From: Spirochaetaceae bacterium
GTDB taxonomy: Bacteria > Spirochaetota > Spirochaetia > Treponematales > Rectinemataceae
DNA length: 64,000 nucleotides
Assembly: GCA_026418115.1 (NCBI GenBank)
Contig: JAOABY010000001.1
Location: 1 to 64,000 of the forward strand
Reading direction: 5' to 3'
Shown: piece after piece, positions 1 to 9,753 of the stretch
Numbering within the stretch: the stretch's first letter is position 1
Layout of the letters: each line of letters starts with the position of its first letter
Program-made: the position numbers and the translations under genes
The notes under the pieces: generated by a model
The model's database searches: none
Told to the model about the DNA's origin: nothing
Seen by the model: only the letters and a program-made list of their open reading frames with translations

Positions 1-242
1 GGCCAGGTCCGCACCAGCACCTCCTCGCCCTGCCGTGGCAATGCACCAACCTTCATGTCTATCCTCGAGAGCATCCAGGTAAATCCATGTGCATGCAGAT
101 GTTCGCTGCCTATTCCCAGGAGTGATGCATGCATGCCGGCTGCCTCCTGAAAGAAATTCGCCAGCGTGAACATCCGGAGCTGTCCGCCGTAACCGCAATC
201 AAAACCATGGACATTGAAGCGCAATTCAAGATCGTGCATCAT
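1..242 (-). CDS. acyl-ACP thioesterase, N-terminal part (runs off window start)
   Basis: Not in the ORF track because it is truncated. Minus-strand reading from ATG at 242: MMHDLELRFNVHGFDCGYGGQLRMFTLANFFQEAAGMHASLLGIGSEHLHAHGFTWMLSRIDMKVGALPRQGEEVLVRTWP; thioesterase-like FFQEAAG..H, G.TWMLSR and TWP motifs; AGAGGA/AAGG purine-rich SD upstream. Confidence 0.75.
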   Translation of the reverse strand, partial: MMHDLELRFNVHGFDCGYGGQLRMFTLANFFQEAAGMHASLLGIGSEHLHAHGFTWMLSRIDMKVGALPRQGEEVLVRTW

Positions 243-314
243 GGATGCCTTTCCTCTGAGGGGATGAGTTTCTTAAAGCCGCATGATGTCATGCATGCAC
301 ATCACGATGAGTCG

Positions 315-323
315 TGCTATACT
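315..323 (+). promoter_or_regulatory. putative extended -10 (TGcTATACT) for glmS
   Basis: TGCTATACT ends 10 nt before the MCGIV start codon at 333; no clear SD in between. Confidence 0.4.
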
Positions 324-332
324 GCAAGCATC

Positions 333-2750
333 ATGTGTGGAATAGTATCGCTTGTCTACAGGGACGAAAACCCCTCCATGGGCAGAGAAGCCGAGGCGCT
401 GCTCAAGCGTCTGGAATATCGTGGGTATGATTCTACCGGAGCAGCTTTCATCCGCGCAGACCGAAGCATAGAACTGCGCAAGATGGTGGGAGCGCCCTCC
501 GTGGTCTGCCCCAGGCTTGGTATCGCTAATCATGCTGGCCAGCGCTTCATCGGCCAGGTGCGATGGGCAACCTATGGTTCTGTCACGGACATCAACAGCC
601 AGCCGCACCATGTGCGCTGCAAGGTGGAAATGGTAGGCGCGCATAACGGCAACATTTCCAACACCGATACTCTCAAGACCTGGCTGACGGCACGCGGTCA
701 TGCGGTCATTTCGGACAATGATGGCGAAATCATCGTGCACCTCATCGAGGAGCACTATGCAGCAGCACGCCAGATGCCAAGCAGTGATCTGGCTCAGTTG
801 CGCAAGGCCTATGCGAATGCAGGCCTCGCAGAAGGAGTGCCAGATGGCGTGCTTCGCATGATAGAGGCAATCCGCAAGGCCGAGTCGCTTGCCGAAGGAT
901 CCTATGCCGCAGCAGTCGCAGATCCGGCGCTTCCTGGTGTGTTCGCGATCAAGTCAGGATCTTCGCTCTATGCAGGGATCGGGTCCGACAGCCATGGTGA
1001 ATTCATTGTGCTTTCGTCGGATCTCACCAGCGTGCTCTCCAAGACACGTGCACTCATTCCTCTCGCAGAAGGGGAAGGCATCTGGTTCACCGAAAACCAG
1101 TATCTTGTGTTCAGCCTGCATGGTCAGCCATATTTCTCTCGACCGCGCCTCAAGCGTTCCAAACTTTCGGTGAAAGACACCCAGCTCCATCCCCAGTATC
1201 GTCACTACATGGAGCAGGAAATTGCCTCCAGCCCCTCCAATATCGATCAGATTCTCAGATACTACTTCAGAGATACGAGCATCGACCCGCTTACCACCAT
1301 CTTTGAGGAACGCAAGGATGAGTGCAAGGAGGCTGCCGACAGGCTCTCCTCACTCTCGGAACGCTTTGGTGCAGACGCCTTGCTGCAGGGCATGCATGAG
1401 GTGTTCAACAGCTCAGGCTGGTCCGAGATTGAAGCAAGGGTAATGAATGCAGGCTGCATGCATCTCGTCGGCAGTGATTTTACCAGTGACGAGGCAGAAC
1501 TTCTGCGCGAGCTTGCCGCGCTCGAGCCAGCTCAGAGGCTGCGGCTGCTGCTTGCAGACTGTATCATGATCTGGCGCAAGCGCCGTGCAATTCTGCGCTA
1601 TGCCGGGGAACTCAAGAATACACTCCAGGAAGCAGGTCGCTCAGGAGGCCGCATTTACTTCATCGCTTCAGGTACCTCATACCACGCGGCAATGACTGCA
1701 GCATTCTTCTTCAACCAGTTGGCCCACATCCCCGTGTATCCCTGCAATCCGGGCATGTTCCGCTCCATGTACCTCAATTGCCTTGGCCCGAACGATTTCA
1801 TTCTGGGGATCTCGCAGTCTGGTGAAACCAAGGATCTGGTGGACATCTTCTGTGATGTCCGTGCCTCATTCCCCTCGGTGAGGCTTGCAAGCCTGGTGAA
1901 TAACGAAAACAGCCGGATCCCCCAGGAGCTTTCTGATTTCTATCTGCCTCTGCTCTGCGGACCTGAGATCGCAGTGGCGGCAACCAAGTCCTTTGTCAGC
2001 CAGATCGCGGTGCTCTACCTGATTGCTGCCGGCTTCTCCATGCCCGAACGTCAGATCAAGGAGAATCTGCTCAAGGCAAAGGCACTCATGATGGAGACCT
2101 TTGAAACACGGATGGGTGATATTGAGACTGTCGCAGCTCATCTGTACACTTCACCCTCCATCCATATCCTGGGCACCGGCCTCATAGGTCTGGCAAGAGA
2201 AGGAGCACTCAAGATCAGAGAAGTGGTACTCAATCATACCGAAGGCTACGATGCTGCAGAATTCAAGCATGGGCCCAACACCATCCTCGGTCGCAATACG
2301 CTGCTCTCTCTGTCCGATCTTCAGGAAGCGCTTGACCAGGAAGGTGCTCCTGAACCGATTGTCTTGCTGAACAGGGCGGTAGAGAAAAATTATCCGCTCA
2401 TTTTCATCTGCCCGCCTGAAGACAGGGACCGGAGGATCACGATAAGCCAGATACATACCCACAAGATCCGCGGTGCGGATATCGTACTGATCGCGGAGCC
2501 TCAGCAGGAGCTGGCGCTCGCTGTGGAAGGCAAGCCAATGGGCATGGAGCGCTACTGGTCCAAGTACATTACCCTCCCGGCTACAGGCGACCCCTGCCTC
2601 TTCGTGTTCGGCGCAACCATAGTGCTGCAGTATCTTGCCTACCGCATGTCGGTACGCAAGATGGAATGGCTTGATTCGCTGGGCATTCCCGAGCACGGTG
2701 TCCATCCGGATGCTCCCAAGAATGTTTCCAAATCGATCACTGTCGATTGA
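333..2750 (+). CDS. glmS: glutamine--fructose-6-phosphate aminotransferase, long form
   Basis: Start set at MCGIVSLV (catalytic Cys2), two SIS domains, C-terminal KSITVD; about 805 aa. Confidence 0.9.
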   Translation: MCGIVSLVYRDENPSMGREAEALLKRLEYRGYDSTGAAFIRADRSIELRKMVGAPSVVCPRLGIANHAGQRFIGQVRWATYGSVTDINSQPHHVRCKVEMVGAHNGNISNTDTLKTWLTARGHAVISDNDGEIIVHLIEEHYAAARQMPSSDLAQLRKAYANAGLAEGVPDGVLRMIEAIRKAESLAEGSYAAAVADPALPGVFAIKSGSSLYAGIGSDSHGEFIVLSSDLTSVLSKTRALIPLAEGEGIWFTENQYLVFSLHGQPYFSRPRLKRSKLSVKDTQLHPQYRHYMEQEIASSPSNIDQILRYYFRDTSIDPLTTIFEERKDECKEAADRLSSLSERFGADALLQGMHEVFNSSGWSEIEARVMNAGCMHLVGSDFTSDEAELLRELAALEPAQRLRLLLADCIMIWRKRRAILRYAGELKNTLQEAGRSGGRIYFIASGTSYHAAMTAAFFFNQLAHIPVYPCNPGMFRSMYLNCLGPNDFILGISQSGETKDLVDIFCDVRASFPSVRLASLVNNENSRIPQELSDFYLPLLCGPEIAVAATKSFVSQIAVLYLIAAGFSMPERQIKENLLKAKALMMETFETRMGDIETVAAHLYTSPSIHILGTGLIGLAREGALKIREVVLNHTEGYDAAEFKHGPNTILGRNTLLSLSDLQEALDQEGAPEPIVLLNRAVEKNYPLIFICPPEDRDRRITISQIHTHKIRGADIVLIAEPQQELALAVEGKPMGMERYWSKYITLPATGDPCLFVFGATIVLQYLAYRMSVRKMEWLDSLGIPEHGVHPDAPKNVSKSITVD

Positions 2751-2765
2751 CCCTGTCGTGTGCAG

Positions 2766-2803
2766 AAAAGGGCCGCCTCCTGCGAGACGGCCCTTTTTTC
2801 TTT
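2766..2803 (+). terminator. rho-independent terminator after glmS
   Basis: AAAAGGGCCG...CGGCCCTTTTTT stem plus T-run. Confidence 0.85.
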
Positions 2804-2836
2804 CAACTCAGGTATCCATCAGAGTCAGGTTGAGGA

Positions 2837-3646
2837 TCAGTGCAGGGCAAGCGCAGCGCCCAGCGCCGTTGCATACTGGGCAAGTTCAGGAACCGTAAAA
2901 GTGACACCATACAGGGGATAGAGCGTATCCAGCACATGCTTGGCCATGGGAATCTGCATGGTGTTGCCCACCACTACAATGGTGGCATCGTTGGTTGCAC
3001 GCGCCGCAAAGATCGACAGCATCCCTACGGTCTGAAAGACCATATTCACTATGCCGGCCGCATAGTCTTCGGGTCGGGGCCTGTCCGCCAGGCGTCCGAA
3101 GTTCGATGCCGTTGCATCAAGAGGAAGCGTTCCTACCGCAATAGAGGCAATATCACCAATCGTCAGATCTACTGCCTTCACGTCACCTTCCGATGCCGCC
3201 AGTGAGAGACTCTCAAAATCAGTAATCCCCGCAAGTGCCTTGCCGAGTCCAAGTATGGTGCCGCCGCCTACTCCCGAGCCCCCCACATGTCGTGCGTCCG
3301 ACCCTTCAGCATGCACAATCGCCGTGCCAGTGCCCACAGAAACCACCAGCGCCTTGTCGACTCCTGCCAGCTTGAGCCCGCCCAGACCGATGGCCTTGAA
3401 CTCCTCAACATGGGTAACTTCCAGACCAAGTATACAGTCCTCGATAAAAGTAGATCCAACACCAGTAACTGCAAGCCGATCGAGATCCCGCATGGTCTTG
3501 CCGCTCACGGAAAGAAACTTGCCGATTGCACCGGCCGCCGAAGCCACGGGGTCGCTCGCGCGCACGCTGGTCCACGCTACCATCTCGCCATCTTCGACGC
3601 CGACAATCTTGGTCGTAGTGCCCCCGATATCAATGCCAACTCTCAT
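2837..3646 (-). CDS. coaW: type II pantothenate kinase
   Basis: MRVGIDIGGTTTKIVG N-terminus, GTGTAIV and GGGTILGLG motifs; 269 aa. Confidence 0.8.
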   Translation of the reverse strand: MRVGIDIGGTTTKIVGVEDGEMVAWTSVRASDPVASAAGAIGKFLSVSGKTMRDLDRLAVTGVGSTFIEDCILGLEVTHVEEFKAIGLGGLKLAGVDKALVVSVGTGTAIVHAEGSDARHVGGSGVGGGTILGLGKALAGITDFESLSLAASEGDVKAVDLTIGDIASIAVGTLPLDATASNFGRLADRPRPEDYAAGIVNMVFQTVGMLSIFAARATNDATIVVVGNTMQIPMAKHVLDTLYPLYGVTFTVPELAQYATALGAALALH

Positions 3647-3688
3647 GCATGCTCCTCCATCTCGGATGCTTCGAACTTCCGATCGCAG

Positions 3689-4540
3689 TTATGATCTCAG
3701 GGCATCGGCATGATCCTGCACGAAACGTGCCAGCACGGGCCTGAGTTTCGGATCATGCAGAGCTTGCCAGAGTTGAGCCTCAAAATAGCCTTCCGGTTCG
3801 CCAGTATCCAGGCGGACGCCTTCAACCCTGGCGTAGACTACCTTATTTGCTCTGATCATGGCATCGAGAGCATAGGTATGGTAATACTCGCCACCTGTGT
3901 GTCTGCTCCAGCCTTCCTCAATATAGTCAAAGAATTCCGGAGTATAGAGGAAGCGTCCAATTGAAACCTCGTGGCTTGGTTCGGTCCCCCGTGGAGGCTT
4001 CTCGACAAATCCCCTTACTCCTACCCCATCGGGCGCCGGGTCAACAACCCCATACCGAGCCACGTCACCTGGCACATGGACAGTCGCCAGCACACACTTG
4101 CCGGTACATTCATACAGCTCGATCAACTGCCGGGCAAGAGGTTTTTCGCCCATCACCAGATCATCAGGATAGGCAACCACCGCGGGCTCGGTGCCCAGCA
4201 GGTGCCGTACCTGCAGCAAGGCGTGTCCAGTGCCCCTCATCTCGGTCTGACGCACATAGGTGAAGCGGGCAGCTGGCGGACGGATTCTTGCGAGCTTTGC
4301 TGCTGACCCTTCGCGTTCGAACATCGATTCGAGCTCGATTTCTCTGTCGAAATAATCTTCGAGAACCTTCTTTCGCCTGCTGGTGATGATGATAATGTCG
4401 GAGATCCCTGACGCAACGAACTCGTCAACTATATAGGCGATGCTGGGTACGGTGCCCAGTGGCAGCATCTCCTTTGGTATGGTCTTGGTAACAGGCAGGA
4501 AGCGGGTTCCATAGCCTGCAGCAACAATGATGCCTTTCAT
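3689..4540 (-). CDS. galU: UTP--glucose-1-phosphate uridylyltransferase
   Basis: MKGIIVAAGYGTRFLPVTKTIPKEMLP; FVEKP motif; start trimmed from the longer ORF. Confidence 0.9.
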   Translation of the reverse strand: MKGIIVAAGYGTRFLPVTKTIPKEMLPLGTVPSIAYIVDEFVASGISDIIIITSRRKKVLEDYFDREIELESMFEREGSAAKLARIRPPAARFTYVRQTEMRGTGHALLQVRHLLGTEPAVVAYPDDLVMGEKPLARQLIELYECTGKCVLATVHVPGDVARYGVVDPAPDGVGVRGFVEKPPRGTEPSHEVSIGRFLYTPEFFDYIEEGWSRHTGGEYYHTYALDAMIRANKVVYARVEGVRLDTGEPEGYFEAQLWQALHDPKLRPVLARFVQDHADALRS

Positions 4541-4689
4541 GCGGAGCATTGTACCTGCGACGCTCATATTCAGCAAGCTTGTCGGGAAATGATTGACGAT
4601 AACGGAGGCATGGGATAGGGTTGCTGCTGCCGGGGCAGCATGCAGGAGCATGCTTTGAGCAAGCGGCATATATGCCGATACAATAAAAG

Positions 4690-4785
4690 AGAGCGTCGAG
4701 TGGGCGATATTGGATTTGAACCAATGACTTCCACCGTGTGAAGGTGGCACTCTCGCCGCTGAGTTAATCGCCCACTCGACGCTCT
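4690..4785 (-). repeat. 19-bp perfect inverted repeat that includes and extends the tRNA-Val acceptor stem
   Basis: agagcgtcgagtgggcgat (4690-4708) is the exact reverse complement of atcgcccactcgacgctct (4767-4785). Confidence 0.95.
4701..4773 (-). tRNA. tRNA-Val (anticodon CAC)
   Basis: GGGCGATTAACTCAGCGG..., anticodon stem-loop CCACC-TTCACAC-GGTGG, T-arm GGTTCAAATCC, acceptor 3' strand ATCGCCC + A73; CCA not encoded. Confidence 0.92.
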
Positions 4786-4847
4786 GTGAGTGAATCTAGC
4801 AGACCCGGCGCGCTTATGTCAAGAACGCGCAGCATGACGGAAGGTCA

Positions 4848-5492
4848 ATGATGAGAACTGAACCAGGCAACTTTCATGCTCCTGTAGCGGATCAGAGCCG
4901 ACAGAGGCATCTGGTATCGGCTGAAGAATTGCGGATAGAAATTACAAGAAAGTCCCTGCACCTGCTCATCCTGGTGGCGCTCCCCCTCGCCAGCATTTCC
5001 CCTTGGCTGGCAATAGGAGCACTGACTGCTGGCAGCATCATCTACGGTACCAGTGAGTATCTGCGCCACCGCGGCATTCAGATTCCCATCATCGCCAGAC
5101 TCACCGAGCAGGCGGCAAGAAAAAGAGATGGCAATCGGTTTGTCATTGGCCCGTTGACTCTGGCTGCGGGAGCAATACTCACCTTTGCTCTGTACGATCC
5201 CCTGCCGGCAAGGCTTGCCATACTCGCACTGGCCTTCGGTGATGGTTTTTCCAGCCTTGCCGGAAAGGCATTCGGGCGGATTCCCATGCCTTTCTCCGGC
5301 GGCAAATCAGTGGAAGGCTCAGCTGTCTGCTTCGGCCTCGTATTCGTGACAAGTGCGCTGGTTACAGGGCATATCGGCGAATCAGCCATTCTTGCGCTCT
5401 TTACTGCCATCGTCGAACTTCTGCCCACCAAAGACTGGGACAATGTGATCATTCCTCTCACTACAGGCCTGATCGCTTCATTGTTGTTCTGA
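4848..5492 (+). CDS. dolichol/phytol kinase-like (CTP-dependent) integral membrane protein
   Basis: RKSLHLL..., DG.SSLAGKAFGR, GKSVEGS motifs of the SEC59/VTE5 family; 214 aa. Confidence 0.75.
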   Translation: MMRTEPGNFHAPVADQSRQRHLVSAEELRIEITRKSLHLLILVALPLASISPWLAIGALTAGSIIYGTSEYLRHRGIQIPIIARLTEQAARKRDGNRFVIGPLTLAAGAILTFALYDPLPARLAILALAFGDGFSSLAGKAFGRIPMPFSGGKSVEGSAVCFGLVFVTSALVTGHIGESAILALFTAIVELLPTKDWDNVIIPLTTGLIASLLF

Positions 5493-5525
5493 GACCGGTC
5501 CTGATCACGCCACAATCTGGGTGTT

Positions 5526-6353
5526 CTATCGCCAGACGTGAATTGCGTGCAGCAGCGCAAGTGCGCCATACATTCCGGCAGCAACAAGACCTGTCAGCAA
5601 GGCTGTGTCGAGAGGAGCATGGAGCTGCCAGAGCTGCATCCATGCAATCGCTGCCACCAGAACACAGATGCCTGCCCCTGCATACCGACGATCCTCCTGC
5701 TGTATTGCTGCAACAAGAAAATCGAGCAGACTCAGCCCTGTGAGCACCATCATGATGATACTGCCCAATCGCTCATAGCCGATTGCAGGAAGAAATGAAT
5801 CTCGCAGAGTATCCATACTCACAGGCAACAGGCCTGCAAGCAGAACAGAAAGAAAGAGCACATAGGGTACACCCGTGTGTTTCTTGCCTGATGGATCTTC
5901 GATTGCATGAAGGCTGGCCAGGAACATCGCAATCCCTCCAGCAAAGCGGGCTCCCATGACCACTCTCGCGAGCGTGACGATCGAGCTTGCAGCGGAACCC
6001 CGCCGGACCATGAGCAGGATTGCAAGCCTGAGAGGCTCAAAGCAGAAGGTGAATGCCATGACGGCAAGCATGAAGGCTTCCTTGCTCACGGTATTCCTGA
6101 AGGAGGCGAGCATGATCACGAGAGATCCCAGGCCGGCAACCGAAAGCGCAAGCGTATTCAAAGCCGCCACGATCTGCAAACCATAAGGCGACCCGAATAC
6201 AAAATACTCTCTATAGATGCCAATATCCGCCAGAAAGAAGGCAAGCCGCCTGTCCCTGACAATAAGGACCGCAAGCACAATACCGCCAGCTACCAGCAAT
6301 ACAGCAGTTGCCGCAAGCAGCAAATAGATGCTGCGGTAGGTTCTCTGTGTCAC
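5526..6353 (-). CDS. polytopic membrane protein of unknown function
   Basis: 275 aa, multiple hydrophobic segments. Confidence 0.6.
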   Translation of the reverse strand: MTQRTYRSIYLLLAATAVLLVAGGIVLAVLIVRDRRLAFFLADIGIYREYFVFGSPYGLQIVAALNTLALSVAGLGSLVIMLASFRNTVSKEAFMLAVMAFTFCFEPLRLAILLMVRRGSAASSIVTLARVVMGARFAGGIAMFLASLHAIEDPSGKKHTGVPYVLFLSVLLAGLLPVSMDTLRDSFLPAIGYERLGSIIMMVLTGLSLLDFLVAAIQQEDRRYAGAGICVLVAAIAWMQLWQLHAPLDTALLTGLVAAGMYGALALLHAIHVWR

Positions 6354-6440
6354 GGCTCCATCCTAACGCATTCGGGCAATTGATTGAAGGCGCCATTTTT
6401 ACTATAGTACTACCCATTCATACATCGAGAGGTAACAGAC

Positions 6441-7898
6441 ATGGCCGAGAAAATTACTCCCCGGGAGGTCGATTATTCGCAATGGTACATCGACATTGTG
6501 CTGAATGCGAAACTGGCGGACTATTCGCCAGTCAAGGGGAGCATGGTTATCCGGCCACGTGGATATGCGATCTGGGAAAACATCCGCGATGAGTTTGACC
6601 GGCGTTTCAAGGAAACCGGGCATGAAAACGCATATTTCCCGCTTCTCATCCCCATGAGCTTCCTTGAAAAGGAGGCTGAACATGTCGAAGGTTTTGCTCC
6701 CGAACTCGCCGTAGTGACGCACGGTGGCGGTGAGAAGCTGGAAGAGCCGTACTGCATCCGGCCGACCAGCGAAACCATCATCTGGTCGATGTACCGCAAC
6801 TGGATTCAGTCCTGGCGCGATCTGCCCCTTCTCATCAATCAGTGGGCAAATGTCATGCGCTGGGAAAAGCGCACACGCCTCTTTCTCCGCACCTCCGAGT
6901 TCCTCTGGCAGGAAGGCCACACGGCGCATGAAACCGAACAGGACGCGCGCGAAGAAACACTGCGCATGCTGGAGGTCTATCGCGATGTTGTAGAACGGCA
7001 CCTGGCCGTGCCGGTAATCCCGGGCATCAAGAGCGAAAGCGAAAAATTCGCTGGAGCCGTGGAAACCTACACCATCGAGGCGATGATGCAGGACCGAAAG
7101 GCCCTGCAGGCCGGCACCAGCCACTTCCTGGGACAGAATTTTGCGAAAGCCTTTGATGTCAAATTCCAGAACAGACAGGGCGAGCTCGAGTATGTCTGGG
7201 CGACAAGCTGGGGTGTCTCCACTCGACTCGTGGGAGCAGTCATCATGACGCATTCCGACGACAAAGGGCTCGTGCTGCCTCCCACGCTCTCTCCGGAAAG
7301 TGCGGTCATCATCCCAATTTACCGCAATGATTCAAAAGCTGCAGTACTGGAATTCTCCAACCGACTCCAACAGGATCTCAAGAGCCAGGGTTTCAGGGTC
7401 ATACTTGACAGCGACGATTCAAACAGCCCGGGCTGGAAATTCGCAGAATGGGAAATGAGAGGCACGCCAGTCCGGATCGAGATCGGCCCCCGCGACATGC
7501 AGTCGGGTCAGGTAATCATGGTTCGTCGCGACTCGGGAGAAAAAATCGCCGTACCTGTCCAGGAAGCAGGTGCACGCCTCAAAATGCTCCACGAGGAAAT
7601 TCAGCACGCTCTGTACGCACGTGCCAAGACCTTCAGGGACGAGCACACGGTACCTGTCAGCAGCTTTGATGACCTCATCGCCTTCTTTGGTGCCGAGAGT
7701 GCGGGGACTGCAGAAGCCAAGGGAGGCTTCGCAGAATCGCTCTGGTGCGGCTCTGCTGCATGTGAAGCCACACTGAAAGAGAAAACAAAGGCAACGCTTC
7801 GCTGCATGCCGCTGGATCGCCAGCATGGCATTGCAGGACATTGTGCCATATGCGGTGCGCCAGCCCGCCATCGGGCAATCTTCGCACGCAATTACTGA
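6441..7898 (+). CDS. proS: prolyl-tRNA synthetase (short, eukaryote/archaeal-type)
   Basis: [36 protein letters not shown] motifs; 485 aa. Confidence 0.95.
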   Translation: MAEKITPREVDYSQWYIDIVLNAKLADYSPVKGSMVIRPRGYAIWENIRDEFDRRFKETGHENAYFPLLIPMSFLEKEAEHVEGFAPELAVVTHGGGEKLEEPYCIRPTSETIIWSMYRNWIQSWRDLPLLINQWANVMRWEKRTRLFLRTSEFLWQEGHTAHETEQDAREETLRMLEVYRDVVERHLAVPVIPGIKSESEKFAGAVETYTIEAMMQDRKALQAGTSHFLGQNFAKAFDVKFQNRQGELEYVWATSWGVSTRLVGAVIMTHSDDKGLVLPPTLSPESAVIIPIYRNDSKAAVLEFSNRLQQDLKSQGFRVILDSDDSNSPGWKFAEWEMRGTPVRIEIGPRDMQSGQVIMVRRDSGEKIAVPVQEAGARLKMLHEEIQHALYARAKTFRDEHTVPVSSFDDLIAFFGAESAGTAEAKGGFAESLWCGSAACEATLKEKTKATLRCMPLDRQHGIAGHCAICGAPARHRAIFARNY

Positions 7899-7914
7899 AC
7901 AGTAGTGTACAGAC

Positions 7915-7949
7915 AGAGGGGGCTGCCGCGAAGAGCGGCAGCCCCCTCT
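7915..7949. terminator. bidirectional terminator-like hairpin between convergent genes
   Basis: AGAGGGGGCTGCCGC-GAAGA-GCGGCAGCCCCCTCT, 15-bp perfect stem. Confidence 0.7.
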
Positions 7950-7980
7950 CTTATCAAAATGCTCCTTATGCTCGTAATCG

Positions 7981-8364
7981 TCAGAGATCAGAGGTAGGTG
8001 ATTCCCAGAGTCCCTGGACAAAGGCGCTCACCGCCGTGCTTTTTGAGGATGCGAGCACTACTGACTGCTGGCCGTTTCCTTCCAGAGTGATCTGCACGGC
8101 AGAAGACCCGCCAGCCATACTCCAGCCATCAATGAGCGGCTTCTCGGAAGGGAAAATGGTCTGCCAGGAGATGCCGACCCAGAAACTGGCAGCAGCAGCC
8201 GCAAGTCCCAGAGATGCGGCAAACACAACTCTCCGCAAGGCTCTAGGCCTCGCTTCAGCACGCGCATAGACTGCCTCAAAGTCGGGGAATGCAGGAGCTG
8301 CCTGCATGGCCGCCTCTTTCAGAGTGTCGCGGAGATCGATCGAAGGTTTTCTAGCGATACTCAT
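7981..8364 (-). CDS. single-TM protein overlapping the ECF sigma gene; candidate anti-sigma factor
   Basis: 127 aa; N-terminal cytoplasmic part, one TM segment; start overlaps the end of the sigma gene. Confidence 0.5.
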   Translation of the reverse strand: MSIARKPSIDLRDTLKEAAMQAAPAFPDFEAVYARAEARPRALRRVVFAASLGLAAAAASFWVGISWQTIFPSEKPLIDGWSMAGGSSAVQITLEGNGQQSVVLASSKSTAVSAFVQGLWESPTSDL

Positions 8365-9001
8365 ATCCCATCTCCTTGAGTCGCTGACCGAGTTTTTCCT
8401 TGAGGCGGAACAGCCGCGACTTGACTGTCCCGACCGGTACCTTGTACAGAGCCGCTATCTCGGAAAGAGGCTTATCCTCGACCAGATGCAGATAGATCAT
8501 TGCTCTGTCATCAGGTGGCAGTTCTGACATTGCCCGTGTTACTGCCTGTTTTGCGTGCTCTCTGTAGAGCGCATCCTCACCTGCCGCATGATGGCTCTCG
8601 ATGGCAGCCAGCTGAAAATCCTCGATCTGTGAGGTTCTGACCCCGTGCCGCGCTGCCTTGCGAAGGACATCATTACTTGCGGTCCTGCAGATACCATAGA
8701 TGTAGCCACCAAGGGGACTCTTTCTCTTCCAGCCAGGCAAGGCCTTGTACAGCCTGATCAGAGATTCCTGAGCAGCCTCTTCAGCCAAGTCGGGGTCAAA
8801 GGATACGAATGCCGAACAGTAGCCCCGAATGCGATCCCACCATCGCCATGCCAGACGTTCGAACGCACCCTTGTCACCATGAGCAGCAGCCTCGGCGAGC
8901 CGGGCATCCTGCTCATCATCCGGCAGGGTTTGTGTATCAGGGATGTTTTCCTGACCATGCAGGAACTCGCCCTTTCCCTCCGTTTCCTTCCGTCTGCTCA
9001 T
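8351..9001 (-). CDS. RNA polymerase sigma factor, ECF/sigma-70 family
   Basis: Region 2 (DPDLAEEAAQESLIRLYKALPGWKRKSPLGGYIYGICRTASNDVLRK) and region 4 (ELPPDDRAMIYLHLVEDKPLSEIAALYKVPVGTVKSRLFRLKEKL). Confidence 0.9.
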   Translation of the reverse strand: MSRRKETEGKGEFLHGQENIPDTQTLPDDEQDARLAEAAAHGDKGAFERLAWRWWDRIRGYCSAFVSFDPDLAEEAAQESLIRLYKALPGWKRKSPLGGYIYGICRTASNDVLRKAARHGVRTSQIEDFQLAAIESHHAAGEDALYREHAKQAVTRAMSELPPDDRAMIYLHLVEDKPLSEIAALYKVPVGTVKSRLFRLKEKLGQRLKEMGYEYR

Positions 9002-9053
9002 GAATCTGACCTGGACTCCGATACTCATAGTATACTGCTTTCCTGTTCCTGCA

Positions 9054-9617
9054 TCACATGATTCTGCGGAGAATCCTGAGCAGGCGGCCATAACGGTCGG
9101 CTTCAATCTGTGTGAAGCCTTTTGCACTGAAGGACTGCGCGAAACGCCCCGCCTTCTCGGAAGCCCGGGCTTCCCTCACGAGCAGGAGTATCGACTGCCA
9201 GCGCTCTTCTCCCAGAATCCTGCGGAGGCCAATCTGGCGTTCAATCTGGATGAGCCGGACTTTCTTCTCCCATTCGAGGCTCCGTGTCACCGCTTCCTCG
9301 ATGCGCTTCATGTCCGGTTCGGGGTTGAGGAGTTCATTCGACACAAGCATCTGGAGTATGCGGATCTCGTTCTGGGCTTTCACAAGTTCTATCTCGCGGC
9401 TTTCCAGGAGCTTCTCCATTGCTGCAAGGTCCTCTTCAGTGAGGTTGAGGCTCTTGAACCATCCTCTGACCGCAGCAGGCCCCATGATGTCTCCAGAGCC
9501 CATGCCGCCACCGGAACCTCCCCCTTGTGCAGCAACCGGCTGCACTGCAACAGTTGCCACCAGGCATGCAAGAACTATCACTATTATGGAATTCCGTATC
9601 GCTTTCATCCTGCTCAT
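9054..9617 (-). CDS. periplasmic Spy/CpxP-like helical protein
   Basis: Signal peptide MSRMKAIRNSIIVIVLACLVATVAVQPVAAQ; LTEEDLAAMEKLLESREIE... amphipathic helices; SD GGAGG upstream of the start at 9617. Confidence 0.6.
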   Translation of the reverse strand: MSRMKAIRNSIIVIVLACLVATVAVQPVAAQGGGSGGGMGSGDIMGPAAVRGWFKSLNLTEEDLAAMEKLLESREIELVKAQNEIRILQMLVSNELLNPEPDMKRIEEAVTRSLEWEKKVRLIQIERQIGLRRILGEERWQSILLLVREARASEKAGRFAQSFSAKGFTQIEADRYGRLLRILRRIM

Positions 9618-9753
9618 ACTGACCTCCGCCAGCGAGGTTTCTTTCTGCATGGTGTGCATGCCTCGCCATTTTCTCCATGCCATTCTAGCAGAAAGACAGC
9701 GGCAGCCGCGACCATGCGGCTGCCCTGTCCCAGGTCCATCCGGATTCAGCGAC

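Noticed and set aside
129-332. N-terminal 68-aa extension of GlmS in the ORF track
   Set aside because: GlmS must begin with MC (catalytic Cys2); the extension overlaps the divergent thioesterase gene.
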